Source: Limivivens faecihominis (GTDB lineage: Bacteria; Bacillota; Clostridia; Lachnospirales; Lachnospiraceae). From it: a stretch of 64,000 bases of DNA. This document shows, in pieces, positions 9,373-17,639 of this stretch. The stretch is from positions 62,001-126,000 of the forward strand of contig NZ_JAJEPR010000006.1 in the NCBI RefSeq assembly GCF_020686945.1, read 5' to 3'. A program made the position numbers and the translations under genes. The notes under the pieces are model-generated. The model had not been told where the DNA came from. It was given only the letters and a program-made list of their open reading frames with translations, and ran no database searches. Numbering within the stretch: position 1 is the stretch's first letter; every line of letters starts with the position of its first letter.

Positions 9373-9755
9373 CAGTAATTTATCTCCTTTCCAATGTTAT
9401 TAGCTTTTCCTATGCTCTGCAGATTTTTAATAGGAATTACATTTATCCTGGACTATCTCTATTATACCTTACTGGAAAACCAAGCACTACAGTCGGAACC
9501 TCAAAATTTTGCTTCCAGATCAAATTTTTTTTGCTCTTTGGTTAAAAAATTATACCTCGTTGATTAAAAATTAATCTCATTGATTAAATTTACATATCAC
9601 ATCAGAACCAAAAAGTAAACCCTTTTATCCTATAAATTTTAACAATTTATCAACTTATTTTTATTTGTTATCATAGAAATAACTGACAATATAAAAATAC
9701 ATATTTTCTTATAAACTGGATTTTTCTATGACAAAGAAAAGAGGCGAAAAGATTA
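9373..9755 (-). promoter_or_regulatory. AT-rich intergenic region with the XRE promoter
   Basis: A minus-strand -10 box TATAAT lies at 9461-9466, about 90 bp before the XRE start; no convincing -35 is seen. The segment 9500-9755 is very AT-rich, with short repeats of TTGATTAAA near 9560-9590, and no clear terminator follows the Thg1-like gene that ends at 9756. No further gene is visible. Confidence 0.4.
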
Positions 9756-10529
9756 CTACGCAACCGTTTCACCAACATAAATCAGTTTTTCAATATAGCT
9801 CCTGTTTTCTCCAGTAAAAACAGGAATCTCTTTATCAATGATCCAGCGATTTCTGGAAATGCCATCTTCTCCCTGATATTCCTCTTTTCTGCAGCAGCTT
9901 CCTCTTTTCTGCTGCACAGAGAAATTATTCCAGTTTATCCCTTTCTGAAGCATCAGCATATCCTGGATCTCACTGCAGGATCTATTCTGTAGCTCTCTGT
10001 GAGAGAAATTTGCCTGTCCTACCATCTGGATGGAATTTCTGGTTGCATCAGCCTGTCTCCAGTAGAGATAGTTTGCAACCTCTTCTTTGGCCAGATTGAA
10101 AGCTCTGCAGTCAAACTGGGCAAAACCAGCCTTCTCACAATACACGGCATCCCTTTCTCTTGCTGCCAGCCGGGTGAACGCTCTATTAAACGCCATTGTA
10201 GCCATAGATGCTGCAATGGACACGATCTTCTGAATCTCATTGTCAAACCAGGAAGATGCCGTAAATTTCTTATAATCAACCAGAACCAGACTGATCTCGT
10301 CTGACTGTGTGTAGCCCAAAACACAGCCCTGAATGTTCTCACATAAATATTTCATCGTCTCCTGCATTGCTGCCATCAAAAGCTCGTCAAAAGGTCGTTT
10401 AAAGCCCCGCGTATAAGTATGGAACGATCTTCCGTCAATCCTTAAAATGACCGGCATTCTGCTCATAAGCGTCCCTTTTGACACTGACTCATATTTCTTC
10501 ATACGCTTTGATAAATCTGAGCTATCCAT
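9756..10529 (-). CDS. Thg1-type tRNA 3'-5' polymerase (tRNA-His guanylyltransferase family)
   Basis: 257 aa, the usual length for Thg1 and Thg1-like proteins. These enzymes add nucleotides to tRNA 5' ends in the 3'-5' direction; bacterial members are mostly template-dependent tRNA 5'-end repair enzymes, not G-1 addition enzymes. Metal-binding motifs are visible: ILRIDGRSFHTYTRGF (residues 28-43) and YTQSDEISLVL (near 74-84). HINT-type C-terminal residues are less clear. It is last in a minus-strand operon with RlaP, NSSSSSF, radical SAM and PARG-like genes, 26 bp after the last. The operon promoter carries the shared operator. I infer repair or editing of damaged tRNA 5' ends. Confidence 0.9.
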   Translation of the reverse strand: MDSSDLSKRMKKYESVSKGTLMSRMPVILRIDGRSFHTYTRGFKRPFDELLMAAMQETMKYLCENIQGCVLGYTQSDEISLVLVDYKKFTASSWFDNEIQKIVSIAASMATMAFNRAFTRLAARERDAVYCEKAGFAQFDCRAFNLAKEEVANYLYWRQADATRNSIQMVGQANFSHRELQNRSCSEIQDMLMLQKGINWNNFSVQQKRGSCCRKEEYQGEDGISRNRWIIDKEIPVFTGENRSYIEKLIYVGETVA

Positions 10530-10555
10530 GATTTCACTTTCTCCATTCTGTCATT

Positions 10556-11398
10556 TTACAATCGCCCCAGAACGCTCTGAAATACCCGGTAATTCTCATC
10601 ATCCTGCGGGGAACAGTATATTGCGAATTCAATGGTTTCAAATTTCATCCGGTATTCCTGCACTGCCGCTCTCATTGCCTGCGCTACGGTCAACGGCGGA
10701 TTGCAAAATGCTCCGCAGCCGAAGGCTCCAAGGATCACAACTTCATTTCCCTTTGCCGCTGCGATTTCCAGCACACGACGCATCCTTTTCTCATGCAGTA
10801 CCTGCAGATCCTTCCTGCTGATATTCACAGCCGTATTGCCATCCCCGGAGTTCATTCCATTGCTGGGATTTTTCCGCAGATTCGGAGCCGCACAGGTCAG
10901 CACGTTCACAGAATACCAATTCTTTTCCGGCAGCAGTTTCGGATAACTGGTATCTGATTTAAAAACGAGGACTCCCGGCGTATAAATACAGTCATCCTTG
11001 TGCAACGGATCCTGCTGCCGCCGATTGGGGCCGTAAAACTTATTCCACACCCACGGTTCTTTCAGATTCGGATAAAGCGTCGAGCAACGGCAGATAGCCT
11101 CTTCCTGAGCGGATGATCCTTTGGTTACGCCGCCTCCGGGATTTGTAGCCGACGCAAAGTTTAAGATACAGACCTGTTTTTCCGCATAGGCCGCCGCTGC
11201 CTCCAGCGTCCGCTTTTTGCTCACGATAATTCTGGCCGACTTTTCATAAACCCGCCCGGCATCAGCCATAATCTGACCGTCACCGGCAAAAAACTCCTGT
11301 TTTTCATTAGAACCTTTAACTGCAGAAACCAGCCTTGGATTACTGCCGTACATACGCTGTGAATCCTCAAAAATTTCAATATTTTCTTGTCGTCCCAT
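10556..11398 (-). CDS. TIGR02452-type PARG-like macro-domain protein
   Basis: 280 aa. The motifs LNFASATNPGGGVTKGSSAQEEAICR (about residues 75-100) and VVILGAFGCGAFCNPP (about 222-237) mark the microbial poly(ADP-ribose)-glycohydrolase-like macro family (TIGR02452). Family members bind or hydrolyse ADP-ribose derivatives. In eukaryotic tRNA splicing, ADP-ribose phosphates are by-products of 2'-phosphate removal, so a macro enzyme beside a tRNA-repair polymerase is chemically plausible; this link is inference. Alternatively it reverses ADP-ribosylation of RNA or protein. It lies 20 bp after the radical SAM gene and 26 bp before the Thg1 gene, in one operon. Confidence 0.85.
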   Translation of the reverse strand: MGRQENIEIFEDSQRMYGSNPRLVSAVKGSNEKQEFFAGDGQIMADAGRVYEKSARIIVSKKRTLEAAAAYAEKQVCILNFASATNPGGGVTKGSSAQEEAICRCSTLYPNLKEPWVWNKFYGPNRRQQDPLHKDDCIYTPGVLVFKSDTSYPKLLPEKNWYSVNVLTCAAPNLRKNPSNGMNSGDGNTAVNISRKDLQVLHEKRMRRVLEIAAAKGNEVVILGAFGCGAFCNPPLTVAQAMRAAVQEYRMKFETIEFAIYCSPQDDENYRVFQSVLGRL

Positions 11399-11418
11399 GA
11401 TTTATTTATACCTTCCTT

Positions 11419-12471
11419 TCACCGTACACTGCACAACACAATTTCCGGGCAGATCGGGCAGCCTCCCATGCAGTTGCTTCTATGTTCGCATTCTGGACAT
11501 GCATTTTTCAAATGACTGCGAAAATCATCAAATGCCTTACTGAACCAGGCCTCCTGTATTGTCGAACTTCTCAAGTCCACACTCCACTGTTGTTTTTGAT
11601 TGTCAAAGCTGCATGGCATCATTTTCAGATCCGATGAGATATAGGCGGACCATCTGCCTCCCTCACAGGTATCCATAGATCTGGAAGCAAATGACGAACT
11701 GCCTAACAGCGCCGGAACGGTGCAGGAATCAAAGCCGATTTTAAACAGAAACTGCTTTCTCTCAATACACTCCAAAAATCTTTTCAGATCGGGATTTTCT
11801 TTTCTTATTATCTGCGTATCACTCCCCAAACCTACCGGTTTATGCAATAAAAAGACAACTGCGTTAATCCCTTTTGGAAACTTGTCTCTCTCCAGCAGAT
11901 CAATGGCTTCTTTTATGCTGTCTTTCATCAAAACATAATGAATATTGGTCTTAACGCCTGCTTCCAGTAAGAGTGATATCGCCTTTAACGTATACGGACT
12001 TCTGTACCAGCTCACCGCTACCGCTCCGCAATATTTCTTGCATATCGCCGCTGTCTCTTTCGTCATTCCCAATCCGGAGGTGGTAAAATTGGGGACAATC
12101 TCTGCATCCCTGCATATTTTCAGAATTTCTTCAAAGGCTTCGTGCTGATCCGGATCTCCACATCCGCCAAGAGCTACCTGATAGGTATTTTCCCTGCATT
12201 CGGATATGATTCTTCTAAAATCCTCTACCCTCATATTGGCATCCGCACGATTTAACCCATTTTGATAACACTGAATACCAGACTGCAGACACAGACCCGA
12301 CTGCCCATGCCTGCAATGGCCCATAATACCAATGTCCAAAAGTTCCGGGAAACTTGCCATAAATGGATCATCTTCCGTCTCTTTTCCATCGACCAATATT
12401 CCCGTTCTATAATAAGCTCCCGTTCTGCTATCAAAACAGGACACAAAAGTTTTCTCTTTTCTGATTCTCAT
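11419..12471 (-). CDS. Radical SAM / SPASM-type protein
   Basis: 350 aa. The N-terminal part has three Cys in GHCRHGQSGLCLQSGIQC (about residues 52-69), spaced x7 and x6 rather than the canonical CxxxCxxC, then ALGGCGDP and an (alpha/beta)-barrel pattern. The C-terminal third has a SPASM-like Cys set: DTCEGGRW, MMPCSF, ACPECEHRSNCMGGCPIC (about residues 320-337). SPASM proteins usually modify peptides. It starts 3 bp after the stop of the NSSSSSF gene, so that protein, with its Ser-rich N-terminus, is an attractive substrate. Direct action on RNA is the alternative. Cluster binding with the odd spacing needs checking, but the family resemblance is good. Confidence 0.8.
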   Translation of the reverse strand: MRIRKEKTFVSCFDSRTGAYYRTGILVDGKETEDDPFMASFPELLDIGIMGHCRHGQSGLCLQSGIQCYQNGLNRADANMRVEDFRRIISECRENTYQVALGGCGDPDQHEAFEEILKICRDAEIVPNFTTSGLGMTKETAAICKKYCGAVAVSWYRSPYTLKAISLLLEAGVKTNIHYVLMKDSIKEAIDLLERDKFPKGINAVVFLLHKPVGLGSDTQIIRKENPDLKRFLECIERKQFLFKIGFDSCTVPALLGSSSFASRSMDTCEGGRWSAYISSDLKMMPCSFDNQKQQWSVDLRSSTIQEAWFSKAFDDFRSHLKNACPECEHRSNCMGGCPICPEIVLCSVR

Positions 12472-12474
12472 CTT

Positions 12475-13143
12475 TTATCCCATATGTTCGCAGGAATATA
12501 AACATAATCCTGCTTTTTCTAACGCTTCACGGATAAGACTATAAGTTTCATCCTCATAAAAATATAAATACTGCGCTCCAAACAAATATTCCATTACCTC
12601 CGGGAGCTCTTTCCCCTCAAATTGTTTCGCTCCTTCCAGAAGTTCTTCTATATTATTTGTGTAAAAAACCTGCAAAATGTCACTGTCAAAATCCCACGAT
12701 TGTATATATTCCCGGGCCTGACTATTTAAAAGGTCAACTGTCACTTCTATGTCTTTCGGCCACACGCCATCTATATTTTCTAAATAATTTTTATACATGT
12801 CTAAAACAAACATGGCATTCCATTTTTCACCATTGCCGCTTATATATACTTTTTGTGAAAGTTCTGTTTCCCAATCTTTCCCTTCGAGCCATTTACTTAT
12901 CACATCCCACCGATACCAGGAATAAACTTTCATCAGATCCCAAAGCGGGTATTCACAAAATCGTTTTCCCACTATATAAGGGATCATTTCTCTGGCTTTC
13001 TCATAGTATATTCTCTTCCACTTATCTTTAGGTAAAGGCGAGAGCCTGTGTTCTATCGCCTGCTTTATTTTGTCAGGATTGTATTCTTTAAAAATAAATG
13101 ATGAACTGCTGCTATTCGTTACAAAATCTGTTCTTATCTTCAT
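12475..13143 (-). CDS. NSSSSSF-motif protein, copy 2
   Basis: 222 aa paralog of the protein at 2436-3146. It starts MKIRTDFVTNSSSSSFIF and ends with CLYSCEHMG. The middle is alpha-helical and charged, with conserved blocks CEYPLWDLMKVYSWY and EVMEYLFGAQYLYF. No catalytic motif is visible. Its ATG overlaps the stop of the RlaP gene by 4 nt and its own stop lies 3 bp before the radical SAM start, so the three are tightly coupled. The invariant N- and C-termini against a diverging middle suggest both ends are functionally constrained, for instance as a modification or recognition site. Function unknown. Confidence 0.75.
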   Translation of the reverse strand: MKIRTDFVTNSSSSSFIFKEYNPDKIKQAIEHRLSPLPKDKWKRIYYEKAREMIPYIVGKRFCEYPLWDLMKVYSWYRWDVISKWLEGKDWETELSQKVYISGNGEKWNAMFVLDMYKNYLENIDGVWPKDIEVTVDLLNSQAREYIQSWDFDSDILQVFYTNNIEELLEGAKQFEGKELPEVMEYLFGAQYLYFYEDETYSLIREALEKAGLCLYSCEHMG

Positions 13144-14174
13144 TTATAAATTTCTCCCTTTATAACTCTCTCGTTGATATCAGCCTGAAACTCCTCAATC
13201 CGTTTATAATCCGGGAGTTCCGGGAGCGCGGTGTGTGTTTTGGCATATTCGAAGCGCTTGTCATATTCGTCGAGAATCTCATAAAATTTCGGGATGGGCT
13301 GTCTGTTTTCATTTAAAAATTCACCATTTCGGATTTTCATGAGGAGATCGTGCTCTTCTGTGCGGCAGGTGATGATTTCCTCCTTTTCCAGAATATCAAT
13401 ACACATCATATAGAGCCGCAGCGTGTGCGCCATATGCTTGCCCAGTTTATTGTGCGTCATTGCAGTCTTATTTCTCTTTCCGATCTTGTTGTAGCTGCTG
13501 ACAATGGATTTCATGTCGTTCCACATATTGGCATAGTCCCGCAATGGATAATGCTTCAGATGAACATCCATAAAGATCTCCTTCTCCATCTCAGGCCTCG
13601 ACGAATCATCCAGATACAGGCGGATGGATTCTTCTGGGCAGGTCAGATAGCGTTCCCGGAATGTGAAGAAAGCATTTTCAATAGAATTTAAAATATGCCG
13701 TTCATATTCTGCCTGGCTGGTCAGACGGGCAGACTTGTTTTCCAGACGCCGAAGCTGCGCCTGCCCATAGTTTCCGAAAGAGTGGATGCAGAGTTTAGAC
13801 AGAAACATTTTTCGGTTGGCCAGAAGTTCTTTCCCGATTTCTGACAAATAAAGATACTGTTCCGGTCTGCAGCCGAGCTGTTCGACTGTATTCGGATTGG
13901 CTTTGGTCAGCAATTCGATGATTTTGTTAAAAGAATAAATCGCTGTATCGGTAGGAAGATCCGTAATCGTCTGAAAATCTTTTCCGAGAAGGATCTCCTG
14001 CTTGCCGTTCAGCGTAATCCCTCGAATATCCAGGTCACTGTCTTCTTTTTCCATACCGTATGCATGGCTTCCGCCAAGGGTAAGCAGAATGATATTTTTG
14101 CCAAGCCGGGGATCCTTCCGCAGAAAATCGTAAGGAGTATCCGCTACGACAGCTTTGATTTGTTCTATATTCAT
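13140..14174 (-). CDS. RlaP-like nucleotidyltransferase
   Basis: 344 aa. Near the N-terminus, GGSHAYGMEKEDSDLDIRG (about residues 34-52) gives the GS and DxD signature of DNA-polymerase-beta-type nucleotidyltransferases. The whole matches the predicted nucleotidyltransferase family known as RlaP (RNA ligase associated). Such enzymes are found beside RNA ligases and RNA-repair genes and probably add nucleotides to RNA ends. I start at ATG 14174 (MNIEQIKAV) because GGAGG lies 7 nt before it; an upstream start at 14240 would overlap the promoter. It is first in the operon RlaP-NSSSSSF-radical SAM-PARG-like-Thg1 and is read from the minus arm of operator site 2. Confidence 0.85.
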   Translation of the reverse strand: MNIEQIKAVVADTPYDFLRKDPRLGKNIILLTLGGSHAYGMEKEDSDLDIRGITLNGKQEILLGKDFQTITDLPTDTAIYSFNKIIELLTKANPNTVEQLGCRPEQYLYLSEIGKELLANRKMFLSKLCIHSFGNYGQAQLRRLENKSARLTSQAEYERHILNSIENAFFTFRERYLTCPEESIRLYLDDSSRPEMEKEIFMDVHLKHYPLRDYANMWNDMKSIVSSYNKIGKRNKTAMTHNKLGKHMAHTLRLYMMCIDILEKEEIITCRTEEHDLLMKIRNGEFLNENRQPIPKFYEILDEYDKRFEYAKTHTALPELPDYKRIEEFQADINERVIKGEIYK

Positions 14175-14211
14175 ATTGGCCCTCCTCTTTTTTAAAAAAT
14201 AATCTGTTTTT

Positions 14212-14284
14212 ATAGTATCAAAAAGGAAACAAATTGTCATTGAACCCGTAGTTAACTGACAAAAATAAACTGCTGTGGTATACT
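14212..14284. promoter_or_regulatory. Divergent promoters and shared operator (site 2)
   Basis: Half-sites TGTCATTGAAC (14235-14245) and GTTAACTGACA (14251-14261) are spaced by 5 bp, as at site 1. Plus strand: CTGACA (14256-14261), 17 bp, TATACT (14279-14284), driving the phosphoesterase at 14323. Minus strand: ATGACA (14235-14240 read in reverse), 17 bp, TACTAT (14212-14217), driving the RlaP-Thg1 operon. Each half-site includes the -35 box of one promoter. Confidence 0.8.
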
Positions 14285-14322
14285 AAAACCAGCAATAAAA
14301 TATAACAAAGGAGGCTGCAATC

Positions 14323-14931
14323 GTGGCAAACAGGTATATTTCCGATCTACACTTTTTTCATAAAAATGTAACGGCTATGGGCAGCAATTTTGACAACCGT
14401 CCGTTTCAGGATATCGAAGAAATGCATGAGGGAATCCGAAAACGCTGGAATCAGGAAGTGGCTCCGAAAGATGACGTCTATGTACTGGGGGACCTGATCT
14501 GGAATCTGAGAAACGGCAACCGGGAAGCTGCAAAAGAGCTGCTGGATTCCCTGAATGGGAAGCTGCATCTGATCCTTGGGAATCATGACCGGACTGCTGA
14601 CCCGCTGTTCGATGAATGTTTCGAAGAAGTAACTCCCTACAAGAGACTTACAGAGCTGTTGGACGAACAGAAACGTACCGTCATTCTCAGCCATTATTAT
14701 ATGCCCTTTTATGAACACCACATGCACGGAGCGATTCTGCTTCACGGCCATTCCCATCGAAGCCAGGAGGCCGATCTTGAACGTAAGATTACCGCAGAAT
14801 TGCAGGCAAAGGGGATGGCTCTCCAGATTTATAACGTTGGCTGTATGTATCCGTACATCGACTATACTCCGAGAACCTTGCAGCAAATCATGGATGGATA
14901 TGAGCGGTGGCAGAAAGAATGTGTAAAATAG
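14323..14931 (+). CDS. Metallophosphoesterase (MPE 2)
   Basis: 202 aa single-domain calcineurin-like phosphoesterase with complete motifs: SDLHFFH (residues 7-13), LGDLIW (near 56-61), LGNHDR (near 85-90), LSHYYMPF (near 125) and HGHSHR (near 141-146). The family acts on phosphodiesters or phosphomonoesters; the short form resembles small nucleotide or RNA-end phosphatases. Start ATG 14323 follows AAAGGAGG. It is transcribed divergently from the RlaP-Thg1 operon out of the same operator, so the two should be co-regulated. Possible work: clearing 2',3'-cyclic or 3'-phosphates before nucleotide addition; this is inference. Confidence 0.85.
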   Translation: MANRYISDLHFFHKNVTAMGSNFDNRPFQDIEEMHEGIRKRWNQEVAPKDDVYVLGDLIWNLRNGNREAAKELLDSLNGKLHLILGNHDRTADPLFDECFEEVTPYKRLTELLDEQKRTVILSHYYMPFYEHHMHGAILLHGHSHRSQEADLERKITAELQAKGMALQIYNVGCMYPYIDYTPRTLQQIMDGYERWQKECVK

Positions 14932-14983
14932 TTTCTTTATCCGAAAAGGTCTTCGTATACTTTCTGCTGCTGGAAGCCGTTTT

Positions 14984-15856
14984 TCAGAAGTTTTTCATAT
15001 TCTGTAAATGCGGATTTTCAACTGTTTCCCATTGGCTGCAGTACTCTTCTGCCACTTTTTTCGCCTCTTTTTCTGAAATTCCATTCTGGCAGGCAAACTG
15101 CTCTTCCAGTGTGCGCGGATAAATTTCTTCCAGCGTTTCAAGACAGATGGCACACAGCATACATGGATAGGGAAGCTTCCGCGAATCATTTTTTCCAATA
15201 AAACAGCCTCCGTCCACATTTATATCATTTCGCAGATAACCGATCATTCCCCGGCGTCTCTTGTCAGAATCCATATACTGATACAGTCCGCTCACGGTTG
15301 GCGTATGGCCATGAACAATAATAATATCTTTCTGTCGGTTTACATCGTGTGAACGCCACCAGAGATTTCTTTCTCTTCGCTCCTCTTCATTCACCGTTGG
15401 TTCAAAGGTATCTGAAGCGTGTACAATATCAAACTTTACGCCATTATCCATTTCCACTTCAATTCTGAGCGGCAATTTCCCCAGAAACTCCATAACCGGG
15501 TCCAGCTTTTCAGGGGCAAGCGCATCATGTGAACGCATTACCATATCAAAGTCATAGTATGTATTTGGTTCCTTTTTCTGATGATCGCTCTGATACCAGA
15601 GTCTCCATTCCCGGTACCACTCCAAAACCATTTCTTCATGATTTCCCAGGACACTCTGATATTTCCCGCCCGGCCTTATGTGTTCCATAGCCCAGCCAAG
15701 CATCTCCCAAACTTCAGGCCCCCGATCCAGAAAATCACCTGTCAGAATGATGGTTGCCTCCGGATCTCTCTTTTCTATCTTTTCTTTCAGCAAAAGGAAG
15801 TCTTCATAACACCCATGTACATCCCCAATAACATAATGTTTCCCTTTTTCCTGCAT
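14984..15856 (-). CDS. PPP-type metallophosphoesterase (MPE 3), intact duplicate
   Basis: 290 aa. It has the PPP-family signature GDVHG (residues 12-16), TGDFLDRGPE (near 40-49), LGNHEE (near 73-78) and VHGHTPT (near 182-188), as in bacterial Ser/Thr phosphatases and ApaH-like enzymes. It lies downstream of a terminator and tRNA-like module in duplicated unit A. The N-terminal 52 codons recur as a fragment at 18176-18331, so this is the surviving copy. It converges on MPE 2. Substrate unknown: phosphoprotein, dinucleoside polyphosphate or RNA 5' cap are all options, and the surroundings favour an RNA or nucleotide substrate. Start ATG 15856 follows AAGGAGAACAAC. Confidence 0.85.
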   Translation of the reverse strand: MQEKGKHYVIGDVHGCYEDFLLLKEKIEKRDPEATIILTGDFLDRGPEVWEMLGWAMEHIRPGGKYQSVLGNHEEMVLEWYREWRLWYQSDHQKKEPNTYYDFDMVMRSHDALAPEKLDPVMEFLGKLPLRIEVEMDNGVKFDIVHASDTFEPTVNEEERRERNLWWRSHDVNRQKDIIIVHGHTPTVSGLYQYMDSDKRRRGMIGYLRNDINVDGGCFIGKNDSRKLPYPCMLCAICLETLEEIYPRTLEEQFACQNGISEKEAKKVAEEYCSQWETVENPHLQNMKNF

Positions 15857-15887
15857 GTTGTTCTCCTTGATTCCAGGTATTTATTCT

Positions 15888-15918
15888 ATAAAAAAATGTC
15901 GGCAAATTCCCGACATTT
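15888..15918 (-). terminator. Terminator after tRNA-like module A
   Basis: On the minus strand, AAATGTCGG and CCGACATTT form a perfect 9-bp stem followed by a T-run. It lies between the tRNA-like module and MPE 3 and marks the end of the DIP1984-tRNA-like transcript; MPE 3 would need read-through or its own promoter. Confidence 0.75.
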
Positions 15919-16106
15919 CTCTATTGCCTACAGCACAGCCATGAGGCAGCTTCCGGACAACCGGTTTTGCACCTTACCTTTTTTCATGGATTTCAGTGCT
16001 ATTTTGCACCTACAGAAAATAGCTTTGTTGCAAAAATTCAATGATTCTGTAAAAATACGAAAAAAGTTCATTCCCCATTTTTCAATAATCTACGCCCGTT
16101 AACCTC

Positions 16107-16179
16107 GCATGGTGCCGGATTTGAACCGGCGACTTCCAGAGCAACAATCTGATCCGCTAACCAACTGCGGCAACCATTG
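16107..16179 (-). ncRNA. tRNA-like module A (Asn-type GUU anticodon loop)
   Basis: 73 nt that fold as a tRNA cloverleaf: D-stem CCGC/GCGG, 5-bp anticodon stem TCAGA/TCTGG, loop TTGTTGC with U33 and anticodon GUU, variable AAGTC, T-arm GCCGG-TTCAAAT-CCGGC. The acceptor stem CAATGGT/ACCATGC pairs at positions 3-7 but not 1-2, and no CCA is encoded. This is therefore not an ordinary tRNA gene. It lies in a roughly 410-nt segment (15888-16302), conserved in copy B, between the DIP1984-like gene and a terminator. The segment also has a CCCC/GGGG hairpin and a CTCAT/ATGAG hairpin upstream. It could be a tRNA mimic released from the operon transcript, or a decaying tRNA. Confidence 0.7.
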
Positions 16180-16302
16180 AGTTTTGTCATGGTAGCATCA
16201 TCGACGCTTTAAAATTTTATCTCATAAAATGAGCAAGTGCAGCCTTGACCCCGCTGCTGGGGAAACCGGGTTTGAAGTTTTCGTACTGCAGGCAAATCAT
16301 AT

Positions 16303-16965
16303 TTAAATTTCAATAAAAGTCGTTGCGTTTGAGACTTTAAGCTGCGTATCCAGTTCGCTCAGAAGTGTATTCCGCTTTACTTCATTCTCATCTATGAGTG
16401 TCTTGATATCCAAAGGATCTACCAGTTCCATGGTATTTTCTTTCCGAAAATCATTTACTGCATCCAGCGAATTGTCACCTTTTCCTTTGCTGTCCTTTCC
16501 CAGAATGCTCAGCCGAACGGCATCCGCCCGTTCTTCCAGCTGCAGATTCATATTTTTAATCTGCTGCACACTCCTTGTATACTCCTGGTCCATTTTCCGT
16601 TCCATATTAACTTCAAAAAGGCTATTCTGATAAGCGCTCTTCCCTCTCAGTCTGTTCCGGAGAGAAACCGCTCCTGTAACCGTAAAGTCACCCGCCTGGG
16701 TATGAATTTTTACTTTTGCATTTGACACTATGATTGTCTCTTCAATCTGATAGTATCTTTTTATCTTTTCCTGGATCTTTTCAAACACTTCCTGAGCATT
16801 CCGGCTAAACTCCGTTTCGTTCAGCTTTCTTTACTGAGTCTTCTCTTCCCGCTCGCAAATTGTATCTGCAAAACAAAACTTAGCTTCCTGAATAAGGCGA
16901 CAAATTTCATCTTGCAATGTTTCTTTCTCCGTGAGCGCCTGCGTTATCAACATTTTCTCTCCCAT
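16303..16965 (-). pseudogene. DIP1984-like gene, second of pair, copy A (nonsense mutation)
   Basis: Nearly identical to the intact gene at 18781-19443. A CAA-to-TAA change at 16831-16833 stops translation after about 44 codons; the remaining frame (FEKIQEKIKRYYQIEE to VSNATTFIEI) is open for 161 aa and could be reinitiated only weakly. The start (ATG 16965, MGEKMLI) keeps its GGAGG. It is the decayed half of a duplication in which the B copy stayed intact. Family features are described at 18781. Confidence 0.85.
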
Positions 16966-16977
16966 TATTTTCCCTCC

Positions 16978-17242
16978 TCACACCTCAACGTAAGTAAGCG
17001 CATTGGAAACAAGAATTGCTTCATCCAGCTTCTGAAAAAGTGTATTCATATCCTGAAACTGCTGATAACCGCTTTTCACTTTTGCAATGTACTTTCCTTT
17101 TTCCTGGCGCAGATTAAAAACATTTTCTTCATTCGGTCTTATCACATCCACAAAAGAAATTTTTCCAATTTTATCTGTAATCTTTTTTGCCAGCAAATCT
17201 CTCTCGTCCAATGCCCTCTGCCACAAGGATCTTTCTTGCCAT
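16978..17242 (-). pseudogene. DIP1984-like gene, first of pair, copy A (frameshift and internal deletion)
   Basis: Matches the gene at 19457-20128 but has an extra base near codon 9 (GAGGGC in place of GAAGC), which shifts the frame. It also lacks a central segment of about 408 bp. The deletion joins the two occurrences of a 12-bp repeat (CGCATTGGAAAC on the plus strand) found at about 19478 and 19886 in the intact copy, so it arose by recombination between them. The result runs LDEAILVSNA directly into LTYVEV. It still has the copy of the shared promoter upstream. Confidence 0.85.
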
Positions 17243-17288
17243 GACGATACCTCCTTTTATCTTACATATTCTCCTGATTTTTGTCTCT

Positions 17289-17322
17289 ATTATATAAGAT
17301 TTCAGCAGCCTTGTCATTGAAC
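17289..17322 (-). promoter_or_regulatory. Promoter with shared operator half-site (site 3)
   Basis: On the minus strand, ATGACA (17312-17317) and TATAAT (17289-17294) are 17 bp apart. The half-site TGTCATTGAAC covers 17312-17322, followed after 5 bp by GTT but by only a poor second half. It drives the decayed copy A operon and would still transcribe tRNA-like module A. The stretch 17323-17639 beyond it shows no gene. Confidence 0.75.
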
Positions 17323-17639
17323 CTGTAGTTTACAGATTTATAATATTAATACTTTATAAATTGAACAACTATTTCTTTTGAACTATTAGCCGACTTGGCA
17401 TTCTTGCTCTCACTGCAAACGTAAATGTGTCAAAAATTTTTTCTAAACTGCGCTATCTTGTACAGTTCTTGCAGGTATTTTGTGATTCACAAAAAATTCC
17501 CATGCACCAAATATATCTTCCTGCATGAAATCAAAAATTAGCAAGAACACATTCATTTGGATCATGAGAATTTTTCTCATCCTTTAAAACAAATTTTTTC
17601 AAATCAATATTAGTTTTTTCAGACAGCCGCCTTATTGCT

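Noticed and set aside
9500..9600. Short TTGATTAAA-type repeats as a CRISPR or iteron array
   Set aside because: Too short and irregular; the segment is simply AT-rich.
13140..14240. Longer RlaP start at 14240
   Set aside because: It would run across the promoter and operator; ATG 14174 has a well-placed GGAGG.
16107..16179. Ordinary tRNA-Asn gene
   Set aside because: The anticodon loop would allow it, but acceptor positions 1-2 do not pair, no CCA is encoded and it sits inside a protein operon; listed as a tRNA-like module.
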